A stretch of 64,000 nt of DNA from an uncultured Erythrobacter sp. (GCA_947488755.1 CANLAD010000001.1:510247-574246), one strand, 5' to 3'. Shown: positions 42,003 to 51,094, counted from the first letter of the stretch. The notes: generated by a model not told the origin, from the letters alone. Translations and numbers: made by a program.

Positions 42003-42032
42003 AAGGGCGGTCCTGCGGGGCCGCCCTTTTTC
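42003..42032 (+). terminator. rplS terminator
   Basis: GGGCGG (42005-42010) / CCGCCC (42021-42026) hairpin with a 10-nt loop, followed by TTTTTCT, 27 bases after the rplS stop. Confidence 0.88.
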
Positions 42033-42055
42033 TGTGTGGGCTTGCCAATGTGGAT

Positions 42056-42134
42056 CGTCATTGCGAGGAGCCGCAGGCGACGTGGCAATCCAGCATCGGC
42101 AGAACTGGATTGCTTCGCTACGCTCGCAATGACG
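42056..42134. repeat. Palindromic repeat family A, copy 2 (rplS/peptidase gap)
   Basis: A 79-base element from CGTCATTGCGAG to CTCGCAATGACG; left arm GCGAGGAGCCGCAGGCGACG then TGGCAATCCAG, right arm CTGGATTGCTTCGCTACGCTC. It lies 25 bases before the start of the S9 peptidase, so it is probably in that gene's leader or promoter region. Confidence 0.88.
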
Positions 42135-42158
42135 AAAAACAAAGGGGCCGTCCTTGAA

Positions 42159-44393
42159 ATGCGCTTTTCCATCTTCTGTGCTGCTGCGGCTATCCTCCTA
42201 CCGGTTCAAGCCACCGCGGATGACCATATGACCAATCCGCAAGACCTTACTTTCGAGCGCGTCTTCGCCTCGCCCTCGCTCAACGGCCCCGCGCCGCGTG
42301 AGGCCAAGTTCTCGCCCGATGGTCGCTATCTCACCGTCCTGCGCAATCGCGAGGATGATCGCGAGCGATATGACCTGTGGGGCTTCGACATCGCGGCGGG
42401 TGAATGGCGGATGCTGGTCGACAGCGAGGCGCTGGGTACCGGGCGCGAGCTGTCCGAAGACGAGAAGATGCAACGCGAGCGCGCGCGGGTCGGCAACCTC
42501 AGCGGCATCATCTCCTATCAATGGGCGAAGGACGGCTCGGGCGTGCTGGTGCCGCTCGACGGCGACCTCTATTTTGCGCGTCTCGACGGTGATGTCACTC
42601 GCCTGACCGATACCGAAGAGAGCGAATTGAACCCGGCGCTCTCCAGCACGGCGCAATACGTCTCCTTCGTGCGCGACAGGCAGCTATGGGTCGCGCCGGT
42701 GGGGGAGGAAGCCACTCCGATCACGCCGAAAGAGGGTGAGACGATCCGCTGGGGCGAGGCCGAATTTGTCGCGCAAGAGGAGATGGGGCGGCTCACCGGC
42801 TATTGGTGGTCCCCCAATGACAGCCGTCTGGTCGTCCAGCGCACCGATGAAAGTCCGGTCGGCATCGTCACACGCGCGGCGATCGGCGCGACCGGCACGC
42901 AGGTTTTCGACCAGCGCTATCCGGTGGCGGGTAGCGACAATGCGATCGTCGAGCTTTACGTGACGGACCCCGACGGCGGGAACCGGGTGAAGGTCGATCT
43001 GGGCGAAGAGACCGACATCTACATCGCCCGCGTGGACTGGGCGCCCGACGGCAGCGCGATCTACGTCCAACGCCAGAACCGCGAGCAGACGGTGCTCGAC
43101 ATGCTGCGCGTCGATCCCGCGACCGGGGCGAGCGAGGTATGGTTCACCGAGAACGCCGCGCGCGAGGATTACTGGATCAACCTTAGCGACAATTATCGCT
43201 TCCTCGACGATGGCACCCTGCTGTGGTGGTCCGAGCGTGATGGCTATGGTCACCTCTATCGCTTCGATGGCGATGAGTGGACCCAGCTTACCGAAGGTGA
43301 GTGGATCGTCACCAAGCTCCTCGGGGTGAACCAGAACGAAGGCACCGCCTATTTCTCCGGCACGTTCGACGATGTGCTGGCCCATCAGATTTACCGGATC
43401 GAGCTGGACCGGCCCGGCGAAAGCATGGTGCGCGTGACCGATGGCGGATGGCAGACCGGCGGGGTCATGGACAAGCAGGGCCGCTCGCTGCTGGTTACAC
43501 GATCCAAGCCCGATCAGCCGCCGCAGACCTATCTTGCCGACCTCGAAGGCGGGGCGATCCAGACCTGGGTTGAGGAAAACGCGCTGGATGCCGATCACCC
43601 CTACGCGCCCTATCTCGCCAGCCATGTCATGCCCGAATACGGGATGATCGAAGCCGAGGATGGAACGCCGCTCAACTGGATGATGCTCAAGCCGCAGATG
43701 GAGCCGGGCAAGCGTTATCCGGTGTTCTACTACCACTATTCCGGGCCGGGTCCGCAGATTGTCGACCGCGGCTGGGGCGGCGCGCTGGCGCAGGCGATCG
43801 TGGATCGTGGCTACATCTACTTCGCGCTCGACAATCGCGGCACAGCCAATCGCGGGGTTGATTTCGAGCAGCCGCTGTACCGCGCGATGGGCGGGGTTGA
43901 AGTGCGCGATCAGAAGGCGGGAGCTGAATACCTCCAGTCGCTTGATTTCGTCGATCCCGACAAGATCGCACTCTATGGCTGGTCATACGGCGGCTACATG
44001 ACGCTCAAGCAATTGCAGGCCGATCCGGGCATCTACGCCGCCGGTATTGCAGGCGCGCCGGTGACACGGTGGGAGCTGTACGACACCCACTATACCGAAC
44101 GCTTCATGGGCGATCCGAACGTGGTGCCCGAGGCGTACGAAGCGGCCAGCGCAATACCCGATGCAGCGAACATCACCGATCCGCTGCTGCTCATCCACGG
44201 CATGGCGGACGATAACGTGGTGTTCGAAAACTCCTCCGAACTCATCAGCGCGCTTCAGGAGAACAATGTTCCGTTCGAGATGATGCTCTATCCCGGCTAC
44301 ACTCACCGTGTCTCCGGCGAGCAGATCAGCCCGCATTTGTGGAACACGATCTTCCGCTTCCTCGATAGTCACGGGGTCACGCCGCCGGAGTGA
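42159..44393 (+). CDS. S9 family prolyl oligopeptidase / DPP-IV-like peptidase
   Basis: 744 residues. A signal peptide (FSIFCAAAAILLPVQATADD) sends it to the periplasm. Residues ~40-480 are the eight-bladed DPP4-type propeller (PDGRYLTVLRNREDD, WSPNDSRLVVQRTDE and the EE motif-like ETIRWGEAEFVAQEEMGR). The C-terminal alpha/beta hydrolase has the nucleophile in LYGWSYGGYMTLKQL, the Asp in LLLIHGMADDNVVF, and the His in YPGYTHRVSG. It removes dipeptides from peptides ending in X-Pro or X-Ala at the N-terminus, feeding peptide uptake. The open frame reaches back to 42036 through repeat copy 2, but the signal peptide fixes ATG 42159. Confidence 0.92.
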   Translation: MRFSIFCAAAAILLPVQATADDHMTNPQDLTFERVFASPSLNGPAPREAKFSPDGRYLTVLRNREDDRERYDLWGFDIAAGEWRMLVDSEALGTGRELSEDEKMQRERARVGNLSGIISYQWAKDGSGVLVPLDGDLYFARLDGDVTRLTDTEESELNPALSSTAQYVSFVRDRQLWVAPVGEEATPITPKEGETIRWGEAEFVAQEEMGRLTGYWWSPNDSRLVVQRTDESPVGIVTRAAIGATGTQVFDQRYPVAGSDNAIVELYVTDPDGGNRVKVDLGEETDIYIARVDWAPDGSAIYVQRQNREQTVLDMLRVDPATGASEVWFTENAAREDYWINLSDNYRFLDDGTLLWWSERDGYGHLYRFDGDEWTQLTEGEWIVTKLLGVNQNEGTAYFSGTFDDVLAHQIYRIELDRPGESMVRVTDGGWQTGGVMDKQGRSLLVTRSKPDQPPQTYLADLEGGAIQTWVEENALDADHPYAPYLASHVMPEYGMIEAEDGTPLNWMMLKPQMEPGKRYPVFYYHYSGPGPQIVDRGWGGALAQAIVDRGYIYFALDNRGTANRGVDFEQPLYRAMGGVEVRDQKAGAEYLQSLDFVDPDKIALYGWSYGGYMTLKQLQADPGIYAAGIAGAPVTRWELYDTHYTERFMGDPNVVPEAYEAASAIPDAANITDPLLLIHGMADDNVVFENSSELISALQENNVPFEMMLYPGYTHRVSGEQISPHLWNTIFRFLDSHGVTPPE

Positions 44394-44476
44394 GTGCCGC
44401 TGCTTGTACCCAGTGGTTGTGAAGGGCGCAGGCATCGCTATCTCGGCTCCCGAACACGAACGAGGATTATAAAAAT

Positions 44477-45502
44477 ATGGGCTACCGGGTGGCAGTCGTC
44501 GGGGCGACCGGCAATGTCGGGCGCGAGATCATGCAGATCCTCGCCGAACGCGAGTTTCCCTGCGACGAGGTCGCGGCGGTCGCTTCGGGGCGCTCGCATG
44601 GGACGGAGGTTGAGTTCGGCGACACCGGAAAGATGCTCAAGTGCAAGAATATCGAGCATTTTGACTGGACCGGCTGGGACATCGCGCTGTTCGCCGCCGG
44701 AAGCGGTCCGGCGAAGGAATACGCGCCCCAAGCGGCCAAGGCGGGTTGCGTTGTGATCGACAATTCCTCGCTCTACCGCATGGAGCCCGACGTCCCGCTG
44801 ATCGTGCCCGAGGTCAATCCGGATGCGATTGACGGCTATGCGAAGCGTAACATCATCGCCAACCCGAACTGTTCGACCGCACAGCTTGTCGTCGCGCTCG
44901 CCCCGCTGCACAGGGCGGCGAGGATCAAGCGTGTCGTCGTTTCGACCTACCAGTCGGTTTCCGGCGCGGGCAAGGCGGGCATGGACGAACTGTTCGAGCA
45001 GTCCCGCGCCATCTTCGTCGGCGATCCGGTTGAACCGACGAAATTCACCAAGCAGATCGCCTTCAACGTCATCCCCCATATCGACGACTTCCTCGATGAC
45101 GGATCGACCAAGGAGGAGTGGAAGATGGTGGTCGAGACGAAGAAGATCCTCGACCCCAAGATCAAGCTCAACGGCACATGCGTGCGCGTGCCGGTGTTCG
45201 TCGGCCATGCCGAGGCGGTGAACATCGAGTTCGAGGAGGAGCTTTCCGCCGAGCAGGCTCAGGACATTCTACGCGAGGCGCCCGGTATCATGCTCGTCGA
45301 TAAGCGTGAGGACGAGGGATACGTGACGCCGGTCGAATGCGCAGGCGACAGCGCGACCTATATCAGCCGCGTGCGCGAGGATCCCACGGTCGAGAACGGC
45401 CTGACGCTGTGGTGCGTCTCCGACAATCTGCGCAAGGGCGCAGCGCTCAACGCGGTGCAGATCGCCGAGCTGCTCGGACGGCGGCACCTCAAGAAGGGGT
45501 GA
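44477..45502 (+). CDS. asd: Aspartate-semialdehyde dehydrogenase
   Basis: 341 residues. NADPH-dependent reduction of aspartyl phosphate to aspartate semialdehyde, leading to lysine, diaminopimelate, threonine and methionine. VAVVGATGNVGREIMQIL is the NADP site, ANPNCSTAQLVVAL holds the catalytic Cys (C132), and RVPVFVGHAEAVNIEFE contains the general-base His. ATG 44477 is preceded by GAGGA. The lipoprotein gene at 45508 follows after 5 bases. Confidence 0.96.
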   Translation: MGYRVAVVGATGNVGREIMQILAEREFPCDEVAAVASGRSHGTEVEFGDTGKMLKCKNIEHFDWTGWDIALFAAGSGPAKEYAPQAAKAGCVVIDNSSLYRMEPDVPLIVPEVNPDAIDGYAKRNIIANPNCSTAQLVVALAPLHRAARIKRVVVSTYQSVSGAGKAGMDELFEQSRAIFVGDPVEPTKFTKQIAFNVIPHIDDFLDDGSTKEEWKMVVETKKILDPKIKLNGTCVRVPVFVGHAEAVNIEFEEELSAEQAQDILREAPGIMLVDKREDEGYVTPVECAGDSATYISRVREDPTVENGLTLWCVSDNLRKGAALNAVQIAELLGRRHLKKG

Positions 45503-45507
45503 GGGTG

Positions 45508-46050
45508 ATGCGCACGCTCATCGTTACCATCGCTGCGGTCGCGCTGGCGGCTTGCGACAGCGGCTCCGTACCATCTCCGGCTGAACGACTGCAGGGTCAG
45601 GGGAGCGGCGAGCGCGTCGACCAGAACCTGATCGCGCTTCATGGCGAAGGGCTCGTGGTCGGCTCGGAGGCATTCTATTTCGCAGCCGGGCGCAGCGAAG
45701 TCGAAAGTGCTCTTCAAAAGAGGCTCGGCGATGCGATGCAAAGGGCTGGGGCCTCCGCATGCGGAGCGGGACCGATCGCGACGTCCACTTTCCCCGAGGG
45801 ACTGACGGTCAACTTCCAGCAGGGAAGTCTTGCCGGCTGGAACCTGTCCGGCACCTCCGATGTCGTCCAGGTCGACGCTGATATCGGCATTGGCTCTTCG
45901 CGCGATGAGTTAGAGGCGCTGTCTGGCTTTACCGCAATCGGTGACAGCTCGTTGGGTGAGGAATTCGCGCTCGGCGACACGCTGGGCGGATTTATCCGGG
46001 ATGGCACGGTTTCGACGATCTACGCTGGGGCGCAATGTTTCGCGCGATAG
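45508..46050 (+). CDS. Hypothetical lipoprotein downstream of asd
   Basis: 180 residues. Signal peptide with lipobox LIVTIAAVALAAC (Cys about residue 16). The mature region includes EGLVVGSEAFYFAAGRSEVESALQ and FPEGLTVNFQQGSLAGWNLSG, ending ISTIYAGAQCF-like VSTIYAGAQCFAR. The pattern of a beta-rich domain with a conserved Gly/Ser stretch (GIGSSRDELEALSG) resembles uncharacterised sphingomonad lipoproteins in which an N-terminal half is repeated in the C-terminal half. Ribosome site AAGGGG. It is co-directional with asd and the GFA gene; no function is known. Confidence 0.72.
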   Translation: MRTLIVTIAAVALAACDSGSVPSPAERLQGQGSGERVDQNLIALHGEGLVVGSEAFYFAAGRSEVESALQKRLGDAMQRAGASACGAGPIATSTFPEGLTVNFQQGSLAGWNLSGTSDVVQVDADIGIGSSRDELEALSGFTAIGDSSLGEEFALGDTLGGFIRDGTVSTIYAGAQCFAR

Positions 46051-46069
46051 AAACCGACGCATTCCTGCA

Positions 46070-46513
46070 ATGATCTGGGAAGGCGGCTGCCAGTGCGGCG
46101 CGGTGCGTTACCGGATCGATGCCGAGCGCTTGACCTGCTATGCCTGCCATTGCCGCGAATGCCAGAAGCAGTCCGCAAGCGCCTTCGGATTATCGGTGCC
46201 TGTTATCCGGTCTGCTTTTACCATTGAAGGCCGCACGTCGTCATGGAGCAGGCCCACCGATAGCGGATCGACCACGCACTGCCATTTCTGCCCGAATTGC
46301 GGATCGCGGGTATACCATGCAGGCGAAAGCCGGGAAGGTCGGGTGACAATCAAGGGCGGCTCGCTCGACCGCGCTGCTGAACTCGGCCCGATCGCGCATA
46401 TCTGGACGGCCAGCAAACAGGGCTGGGTGCAATTGCCTGACGGTGTGCCGCAATGGGGTGGTCAGCCGGAAACCGAAAGTGAGTGGCTCAAAATGATCGG
46501 GTGGGACCAGTGA
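46070..46513 (+). CDS. GFA family zinc protein
   Basis: 147 residues with the GFA zinc sites: C-x-C in GGCQCGAVRYRI, C-x-C-x2-C in CYACHCRECQKQSASAFG, and C-x2-C in CHFCPNCGSRVYHAG. As with the first GFA protein in the window (29799), the activity is uncertain; formaldehyde-glutathione condensation is the namesake. ATG 46070 gives MIWEGGCQCGAV; the open frame to 45941 lies inside the lipoprotein gene. Its stop overlaps the next start (GTGA). The ribosome site TCCTGCA is poor. Confidence 0.86.
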   Translation: MIWEGGCQCGAVRYRIDAERLTCYACHCRECQKQSASAFGLSVPVIRSAFTIEGRTSSWSRPTDSGSTTHCHFCPNCGSRVYHAGESREGRVTIKGGSLDRAAELGPIAHIWTASKQGWVQLPDGVPQWGGQPETESEWLKMIGWDQ

Positions 46514-47268
46514 AGACCGAGAGCTTTAGCAGTTTCGACGGCACCAGCCTGGCCGTCCATCGTCATGGCGAGGGCCATCCGGTCATCATGCTCCACGGCC
46601 TGTTTTCGTCGACCTACATGAACTGGTCCAAATGGGGCCATCACGAGCGTCTCGCAAAGGCCGGTTTCGAGGCCATCATGGTCGATTTTCGAGTGCACGG
46701 TGACAGCGCCGCTCCGCACGACCCGGATGCCTATCCCAACGGTGTTCTGGTCCGCGATGCGGCGGCGCTGATCGAGCATTGCGACCTTTCGCCCGGTAAA
46801 TACGATCTCGTCGGCTTTTCGCTCGGCGCGCGTACCGCCATTCATGCATGCGCTCATGGCGTGCTGCAGCCGCGCCGCCTGGTTGCGTGCGGCATGGGCG
46901 TCGAAGGTCTTGCCGAGTGGGAGCGGCGCGCGGCGCATTTCACCCGCGTGATCGACGAATTCGACACGATCAAACCGGGCGACCCCGCCTACACCGCGCG
47001 CACCTTCCTCAAATCGCAAGGGGTCGACCGGGTCGCGGCGCGGCTGCTGTTGCAGGCGATGGGGCCGTTCGACCTCGCGGACCTGTCCAACATCACAATG
47101 CCCTGCGCGGTTATCAATGGCGCGGACGATAACGACAACGGGTCAGCCGAAGATCTCGCCGCCCGGCTTCCCGACGCGGTCCACGTTGTCGTGCCTGGCA
47201 ATCACCTCAATTCCGTAACCAAGCCCGAACTCGGCCAAGCGATCGCGGACTTTCTCGCTGGCGCGTAA
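46510..47268 (+). CDS. Alpha/beta hydrolase
   Basis: 252 residues from GTG 46510, overlapping the GFA stop (GTGA). The alpha/beta-hydrolase core is clear: oxyanion strand VIMLHGLFSS, nucleophile elbow LVGFSLGARTAIH (S104), acid region AVINGADDNDNG and catalytic His in VPGNHLNSVT. Such enzymes cleave esters, lactones or C-C bonds; the specificity is not predictable. It is the second member of a coupled run of genes up to rimK. Confidence 0.87.
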   Translation: MKTESFSSFDGTSLAVHRHGEGHPVIMLHGLFSSTYMNWSKWGHHERLAKAGFEAIMVDFRVHGDSAAPHDPDAYPNGVLVRDAAALIEHCDLSPGKYDLVGFSLGARTAIHACAHGVLQPRRLVACGMGVEGLAEWERRAAHFTRVIDEFDTIKPGDPAYTARTFLKSQGVDRVAARLLLQAMGPFDLADLSNITMPCAVINGADDNDNGSAEDLAARLPDAVHVVVPGNHLNSVTKPELGQAIADFLAGA

Positions 47269-47308
47269 TCGCTTGATAAGCCCCGCGCGCGCGTTCAAGA
47301 ACCTACGA

Positions 47309-48337
47309 ATGATATCGTCTGCGCTCCCCCGCAAACTCCTGACCGCTTGGCTCGCTGCACTCGCAGCCAGCGCTTGCGCCCCGGTTAGCGGACCTGAAGA
47401 AATGCGATCGGCGGCGATCGACCGACCAGCCCTCTTTGTCGCAAACAAACGCGGCGACAGCCTGTCCAAGATCGACCTGCACAGCGGAGAAACGCGCTAT
47501 CAGGTCGAGGCGTGCAGCAATCCGCACGAACTCGCGACTTCGCCCGATCGAATGCATGTCGCGATTGCCTGCTATGGCGGCGAGCATATCTCGATCTTCG
47601 AGGCGGACCGGTTGATGCGCAGCGGGCGTGTCTTGCTTGGCGAAGGCGCTCGCCCTCACGGTATCGTGTGGCATGACAGCGGCGTCCTGTATGCAACAGC
47701 GGAAGGGCGCAAATCTATTTACGCGATCCGCGACCCGCTTGGTATGTCGCCCGAAATAACCGAGTATGCGACCGGGCAGGAGGGGAGCCACATGCTCGCA
47801 GTCGCGTCCGATGAAAGCGCCGCATGGACCACCGATCTCGGTTCGCGGACTGTCACGCGGATCGACCTGACCGGACAGGCAGAGCCGCTTTCAGTGGCCG
47901 TCGGTGAGGAGCCGGAGGGCATCGCGCTCTCGCCGGATGGCGAGACGCTGTGGGTCTCCGCGCGCGGCTCCGATCAGGCGTTCGCGCTCGATCCTGTCAC
48001 GATGGAATTGCGTGAGACGATCGCGACGGGGCGCTTCCCCTTGCGCCTGGCGATCCGGCCGCAGGGCGATGTGGCGGTCACTTCCAATCTGAGGGACGGA
48101 TCGCTGAGCGTGATCGACCTCGAAACCGCGCAAATCGTTCGTACCATCGCCGTATCCTCGCCAGAAGCTGCCGAGGAGCGCTTTCAGGTCACCATCCTTT
48201 GGTCGGATGACGGTTCGCGCATCTACGTCGCTGAAACCGCCAGCGATACGGTTGCCGAAGTCGACTACGCGACCGGCGAAGTGCTCCGACGCCTGACGAC
48301 AGGTGATGGCGGCGACGGGCTGGCAATCGTGCCATGA
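47309..48337 (+). CDS. YncE-like beta-propeller lipoprotein
   Basis: 342 residues. ATG 47309 gives a signal peptide with lipobox LTAWLAALAASAC; an in-frame TTG at 47273 would extend it. The rest is a seven-bladed propeller of YVTN/YncE repeats: ALFVANKRGDSLSKIDLHSG, NPHELATSPDRMHVAIACYG, EEPEGIALSPDGETLWVSAR, DLETAQIVRTIAV and SDTVAEVDYATGEVLRRL. Related proteins bind DNA or act as outer-membrane scaffolds; the ligand here is unknown. The stop overlaps the next start (ATGA), which ties it to the RimB-like protease and rimK. Confidence 0.84.
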   Translation: MISSALPRKLLTAWLAALAASACAPVSGPEEMRSAAIDRPALFVANKRGDSLSKIDLHSGETRYQVEACSNPHELATSPDRMHVAIACYGGEHISIFEADRLMRSGRVLLGEGARPHGIVWHDSGVLYATAEGRKSIYAIRDPLGMSPEITEYATGQEGSHMLAVASDESAAWTTDLGSRTVTRIDLTGQAEPLSVAVGEEPEGIALSPDGETLWVSARGSDQAFALDPVTMELRETIATGRFPLRLAIRPQGDVAVTSNLRDGSLSVIDLETAQIVRTIAVSSPEAAEERFQVTILWSDDGSRIYVAETASDTVAEVDYATGEVLRRLTTGDGGDGLAIVP

Positions 48338-48804
48338 CGACCACCAAACCCAAAAGCCCGCCGGCGATCGTCGGCTGGCGCGAGCTGGTGCATCTCCCCG
48401 ATCTCGGCCTGCACGGCATCCCCGCCAAGATTGATACGGGCGCGCGCACCTCCTCCCTTCATGGCACCGTGATCGAGGAGTTCGAGCGCGAGGGTGAGCG
48501 ATTCGTCCGCTTCGCGGTCGACCTGGTCGGCGGTGGAGAGCCTCAGGTATGCGAGGCGGTGCATGTGGATATTCGCGGTATCACCAGCTCCAACGGCAAG
48601 ACACAGCGCCGCTATGTTATCAAGACCCCGTTGAAAATCGGTGATAAAACATTCCGTGCCGAAATCAGCCTCGCCGATCGGTCGGACATGAAGTTCCCGA
48701 TGCTGATCGGGCGATCTTCGCTGCGCCGACGCTTTATGGTCGACAGCGGCTATTCCTGGCTCCAGACTCCGGAAAGGAAAACGGCCAAAGGCCACAAGCC
48801 GTGA
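48334..48804 (+). CDS. RimB-like retropepsin protease (ATP-dependent zinc protease family)
   Basis: 156 residues with the DUF785 / RimB fold. The catalytic aspartate is in [17 protein letters not shown] (D34), the Leu-Ile-Gly-Arg strand in [17 protein letters not shown] is the companion part, and the cytoplasmic location follows from the absence of a signal. RimB works with RimK in Pseudomonas to cut back glutamate tails. In sequence databases the family is labelled 'ATP-dependent zinc protease', but the active-site pattern is aspartyl. It is coupled to rimK (GTGA overlap at 48801-48804) and to the propeller upstream. Confidence 0.88.
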   Translation: MTTTKPKSPPAIVGWRELVHLPDLGLHGIPAKIDTGARTSSLHGTVIEEFEREGERFVRFAVDLVGGGEPQVCEAVHVDIRGITSSNGKTQRRYVIKTPLKIGDKTFRAEISLADRSDMKFPMLIGRSSLRRRFMVDSGYSWLQTPERKTAKGHKP

Positions 48805-48833
48805 TCCGGGAGCCCCATAATGAAAATCGCCCC

Positions 48834-49739
48834 ATGAAAATTGCAATGCTCGCCCGCAATCCGAACCTTTATTCGCACAAGCGGCTGAAGGAGGCAGCGG
48901 AAACGCGCGGGCACGAGCTCGATATCCTCAACACCACGCGCTGCACGGTGAATATCGCCAGCCATCGACCCACGCTGTCCTATAACGGCCAGCAGCTCGC
49001 CACATATGATGCCGTCATCCCGCGGATCGGCGCATCGATTACCAATTATGGCCTTGCGGTCCTGCGTCAGTTCGAGATGGGCGGCACCTGGCCGCTCAAC
49101 GAAAGCGTCGCGATCGGACGCAGCCGGGACAAGCTGCGCTCCATGCAAATTCTGGCAAAGCACGGTCTGGGCCTGCCGCTGACCGCCTATGCCAACGATC
49201 CAAAGGCGGCCGAGGAGATCATCAAGGCGGTGAACGGACCACCGGTGGTGATCAAACTGCTCGAAGGAACGCAGGGCATCGGCGTCGTGCTGGCCGAAAC
49301 GATGTCGAGCGCGAAATCCGTGATCGAGGCGTTTCGCGGTGCCAACGTCAACATCCTTGTGCAGGAGTTCATCAAGGAAGCGGGCGGGACCGATATCCGC
49401 GCGCTAGTCGTCGGGGGCAAGGTCGTCGCCGCGATGAAGCGCACCGGCGCGGCAGACGATTTCCGCTCGAACCTCCACCGCGGTGGCAGCGCCGAAGTCA
49501 TCAAGATCACGCCCGAGGAACGCTCGACTGCCGTGCGCGCCGCGAAGCACATGGGGCTGAACGTCTGCGGGGTCGACATGCTGCGATCGAACCACGGGCC
49601 GGTCATCATGGAGGTCAACTCCTCGCCCGGGCTTGAGGGAATCGAAGCGGCCACGGGCAAGGATGTGGCCGGCCAGATTGTCGAATTTATCGAGTCGCAC
49701 GCAAAGGCAGGGGCGACGAAAACAAAGGGCAGAGGGTAG
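48834..49739 (+). CDS. rimK: RimK-type alpha-L-glutamate ligase (S6 modification)
   Basis: 301 residues from ATG 48834 ([20 protein letters not shown], the usual beginning); GTG 48801, which overlaps the previous stop, is an alternative adding 11 residues. The ATP-grasp domain has [40 protein letters not shown] and [13 protein letters not shown] with the Mg2+ ligands. RimK adds glutamates to the C-terminus of ribosomal protein S6; rpsF is 4.5 kb away in this window. With the RimB-like protease it forms a writer/eraser pair for translation control. Confidence 0.94.
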   Translation: MKIAMLARNPNLYSHKRLKEAAETRGHELDILNTTRCTVNIASHRPTLSYNGQQLATYDAVIPRIGASITNYGLAVLRQFEMGGTWPLNESVAIGRSRDKLRSMQILAKHGLGLPLTAYANDPKAAEEIIKAVNGPPVVIKLLEGTQGIGVVLAETMSSAKSVIEAFRGANVNILVQEFIKEAGGTDIRALVVGGKVVAAMKRTGAADDFRSNLHRGGSAEVIKITPEERSTAVRAAKHMGLNVCGVDMLRSNHGPVIMEVNSSPGLEGIEAATGKDVAGQIVEFIESHAKAGATKTKGRG

Positions 49740-49906
49740 CGGCAGGGGGCAAAACGTCGGCGTCAAGCGAACGCCGCGTTAACGTTCGTCCCGACTGACA
49801 CACAATCCTCGGCAGATAGTGGCCGAATTAAGGCGGCGATTGCCTCGATCTGTCGACTCAACGGCCTGAATGCTGATCAATGTGGGCTCCAACCACGGGA
49901 GTTCGC

Positions 49907-50239
49907 ATGAAGTACCGCACTACAATTCTCACCATCGCCGCAACCGGATTGCTGTCGCTGTCCGCGTGCGAGGAACCCGGCGCGGAAGCCGACGGCACTG
50001 ATGCCGACATGGGCGAACCGATGACCGAAGAGTCGTTCGAGCTCGAGGACATGCCGCCAGTCGACGTAGACCCCGCCACCGGGGCGGAGACAGCGCCGCC
50101 GGGCGCCGATGCCGAATCAACCGCACCCGCGCCCGATGCGATGAGCGAGGATGCACCGGATGTGATGGCGGAAGAAGAGGCTCCCGAAGGCGATGCCATG
50201 GAAGCGGACGCCATGGAGCCCGATGAAGAGGGCATGTGA
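49907..50239 (+). CDS. Acidic hypothetical lipoprotein
   Basis: 110 residues. Signal peptide with lipobox ILTIAATGLLSLSAC (Cys about residue 21). The mature part is almost entirely Asp/Glu/Ala/Pro (EAPEGDAMEADAMEPDEEG), with no predicted fold, probably a disordered acidic surface tail. GGGAG lies 9 bases before the ATG. Another secreted acidic protein follows 159 bases later. It could bind calcium or act as a spacer at the cell surface; this is inference from composition only. Confidence 0.7.
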   Translation: MKYRTTILTIAATGLLSLSACEEPGAEADGTDADMGEPMTEESFELEDMPPVDVDPATGAETAPPGADAESTAPAPDAMSEDAPDVMAEEEAPEGDAMEADAMEPDEEGM

Positions 50240-50398
50240 GCCAGCCTATCGAAAACGGTCGGCGTCGCTGAGGCTCGCCTGGTCGTAAGCGCGCTGCAGC
50301 GACCGATTTCTCATCACGTTTCGCCGCACGAGTTAAGCGCGGTTCATCTGAATCCGTAAGTATCAACAAAGCAGGGGTCGCAAAGAAGGACGTTGAAA

Positions 50399-50887
50399 AT
50401 GAATATGAAATTGATGCTCACCACCGCCATAAGCGGCGGTTTGCTCTGGGCCGCTCCAGCGGTCGCTCAGGATACCGGAATGGACACGGAGGCTCCTCCG
50501 GCACCATCGGCCAACGATTTCCCAGAGCCCACGATCGACACCGACGGTGATGGCATGATGGACGCCTGGGACCAGCGCGGCGACGGGCAGCCCGATACCT
50601 GGGACACGGACGGCGACGGCATTCCCGATGCGGTCGACAATGACGGCGATGGCCAGCCCGACGATCCGGGCGCTGCGCCCAGCGCACCCTCAAGCGAACC
50701 GATGCCGGACGATACCGGACCGGCCGCCGATGCCGCCAATCCCCCGACGATCGACAGCAATGGCGATGGCACGATGGATGCATGGGACGTCGATGGCGAC
50801 GGACAGGCGGACACGTGGGATCTGGACGGCGATGGTCAGCCCGATTCCTACGACACCGATGGAGATGGCGCGCCGGACCCCACGTAA
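50399..50887 (+). CDS. Secreted protein with thrombospondin-type-3-like calcium repeats
   Basis: 162 residues. A signal peptide (LMLTTAISGGLLWAAPAVA) is followed by at least eight copies of an Asp-rich unit of the form D-x-D-G-D-G-x-x-D, for example DTDGDGMMDAWD, DTDGDGIPDAVD, DNDGDGQPDD, DSNGDGTMDAWD, DVDGDGQADTWD and DTDGDGAPD. These are calcium-binding loops of the thrombospondin type 3 / dockerin style. Two blocks are separated by a Pro/Ala/Ser linker (GAAPSAPSSEPMPDD). It should become ordered on Ca2+ binding outside the cell. I use ATG 50399 with AAGGA upstream; a TTG at 50393 is in frame. A strong terminator follows. Confidence 0.82.
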   Translation: MNMKLMLTTAISGGLLWAAPAVAQDTGMDTEAPPAPSANDFPEPTIDTDGDGMMDAWDQRGDGQPDTWDTDGDGIPDAVDNDGDGQPDDPGAAPSAPSSEPMPDDTGPAADAANPPTIDSNGDGTMDAWDVDGDGQADTWDLDGDGQPDSYDTDGDGAPDPT

Positions 50888-50936
50888 ACGGGCGCGCTCG
50901 GCTCGGCTTGGCTGTGGCAAGCAAGTCGACCAAATG

Positions 50937-50974
50937 TCCGGGAGCGTCTCCCCTAGGGCGCTCCCGGATTTTTG
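50937..50974 (+). terminator. Rho-independent terminator
   Basis: TCCGGGAGCG (50937-50946) pairs with CGCTCCCGGA (50959-50968) and is followed by TTTTTG, 50 bases after the calcium-repeat gene. Confidence 0.87.
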
Positions 50975-51094
50975 TTTGGTGTTGAGGGGATAGTGTCGGC
51001 TGGGGGTGTCTATCGTGCCACCATATGGACGGACTGCTGAAGGTCTGCTTGCGACCCAGTTGCGGACGTTCGTGCGGTCGAATAATCTGGAGGA

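Noticed and set aside
42036..42158. N-terminal extension of the S9 peptidase
   Set aside because: It is encoded by palindromic repeat copy 2; the signal peptide begins at 42159.
50399..50887. CRISPR-like or tandem DNA repeat
   Set aside because: The regular pattern comes from codons of D-x-D-G-D-G calcium loops in a protein, not from spaced direct repeats.
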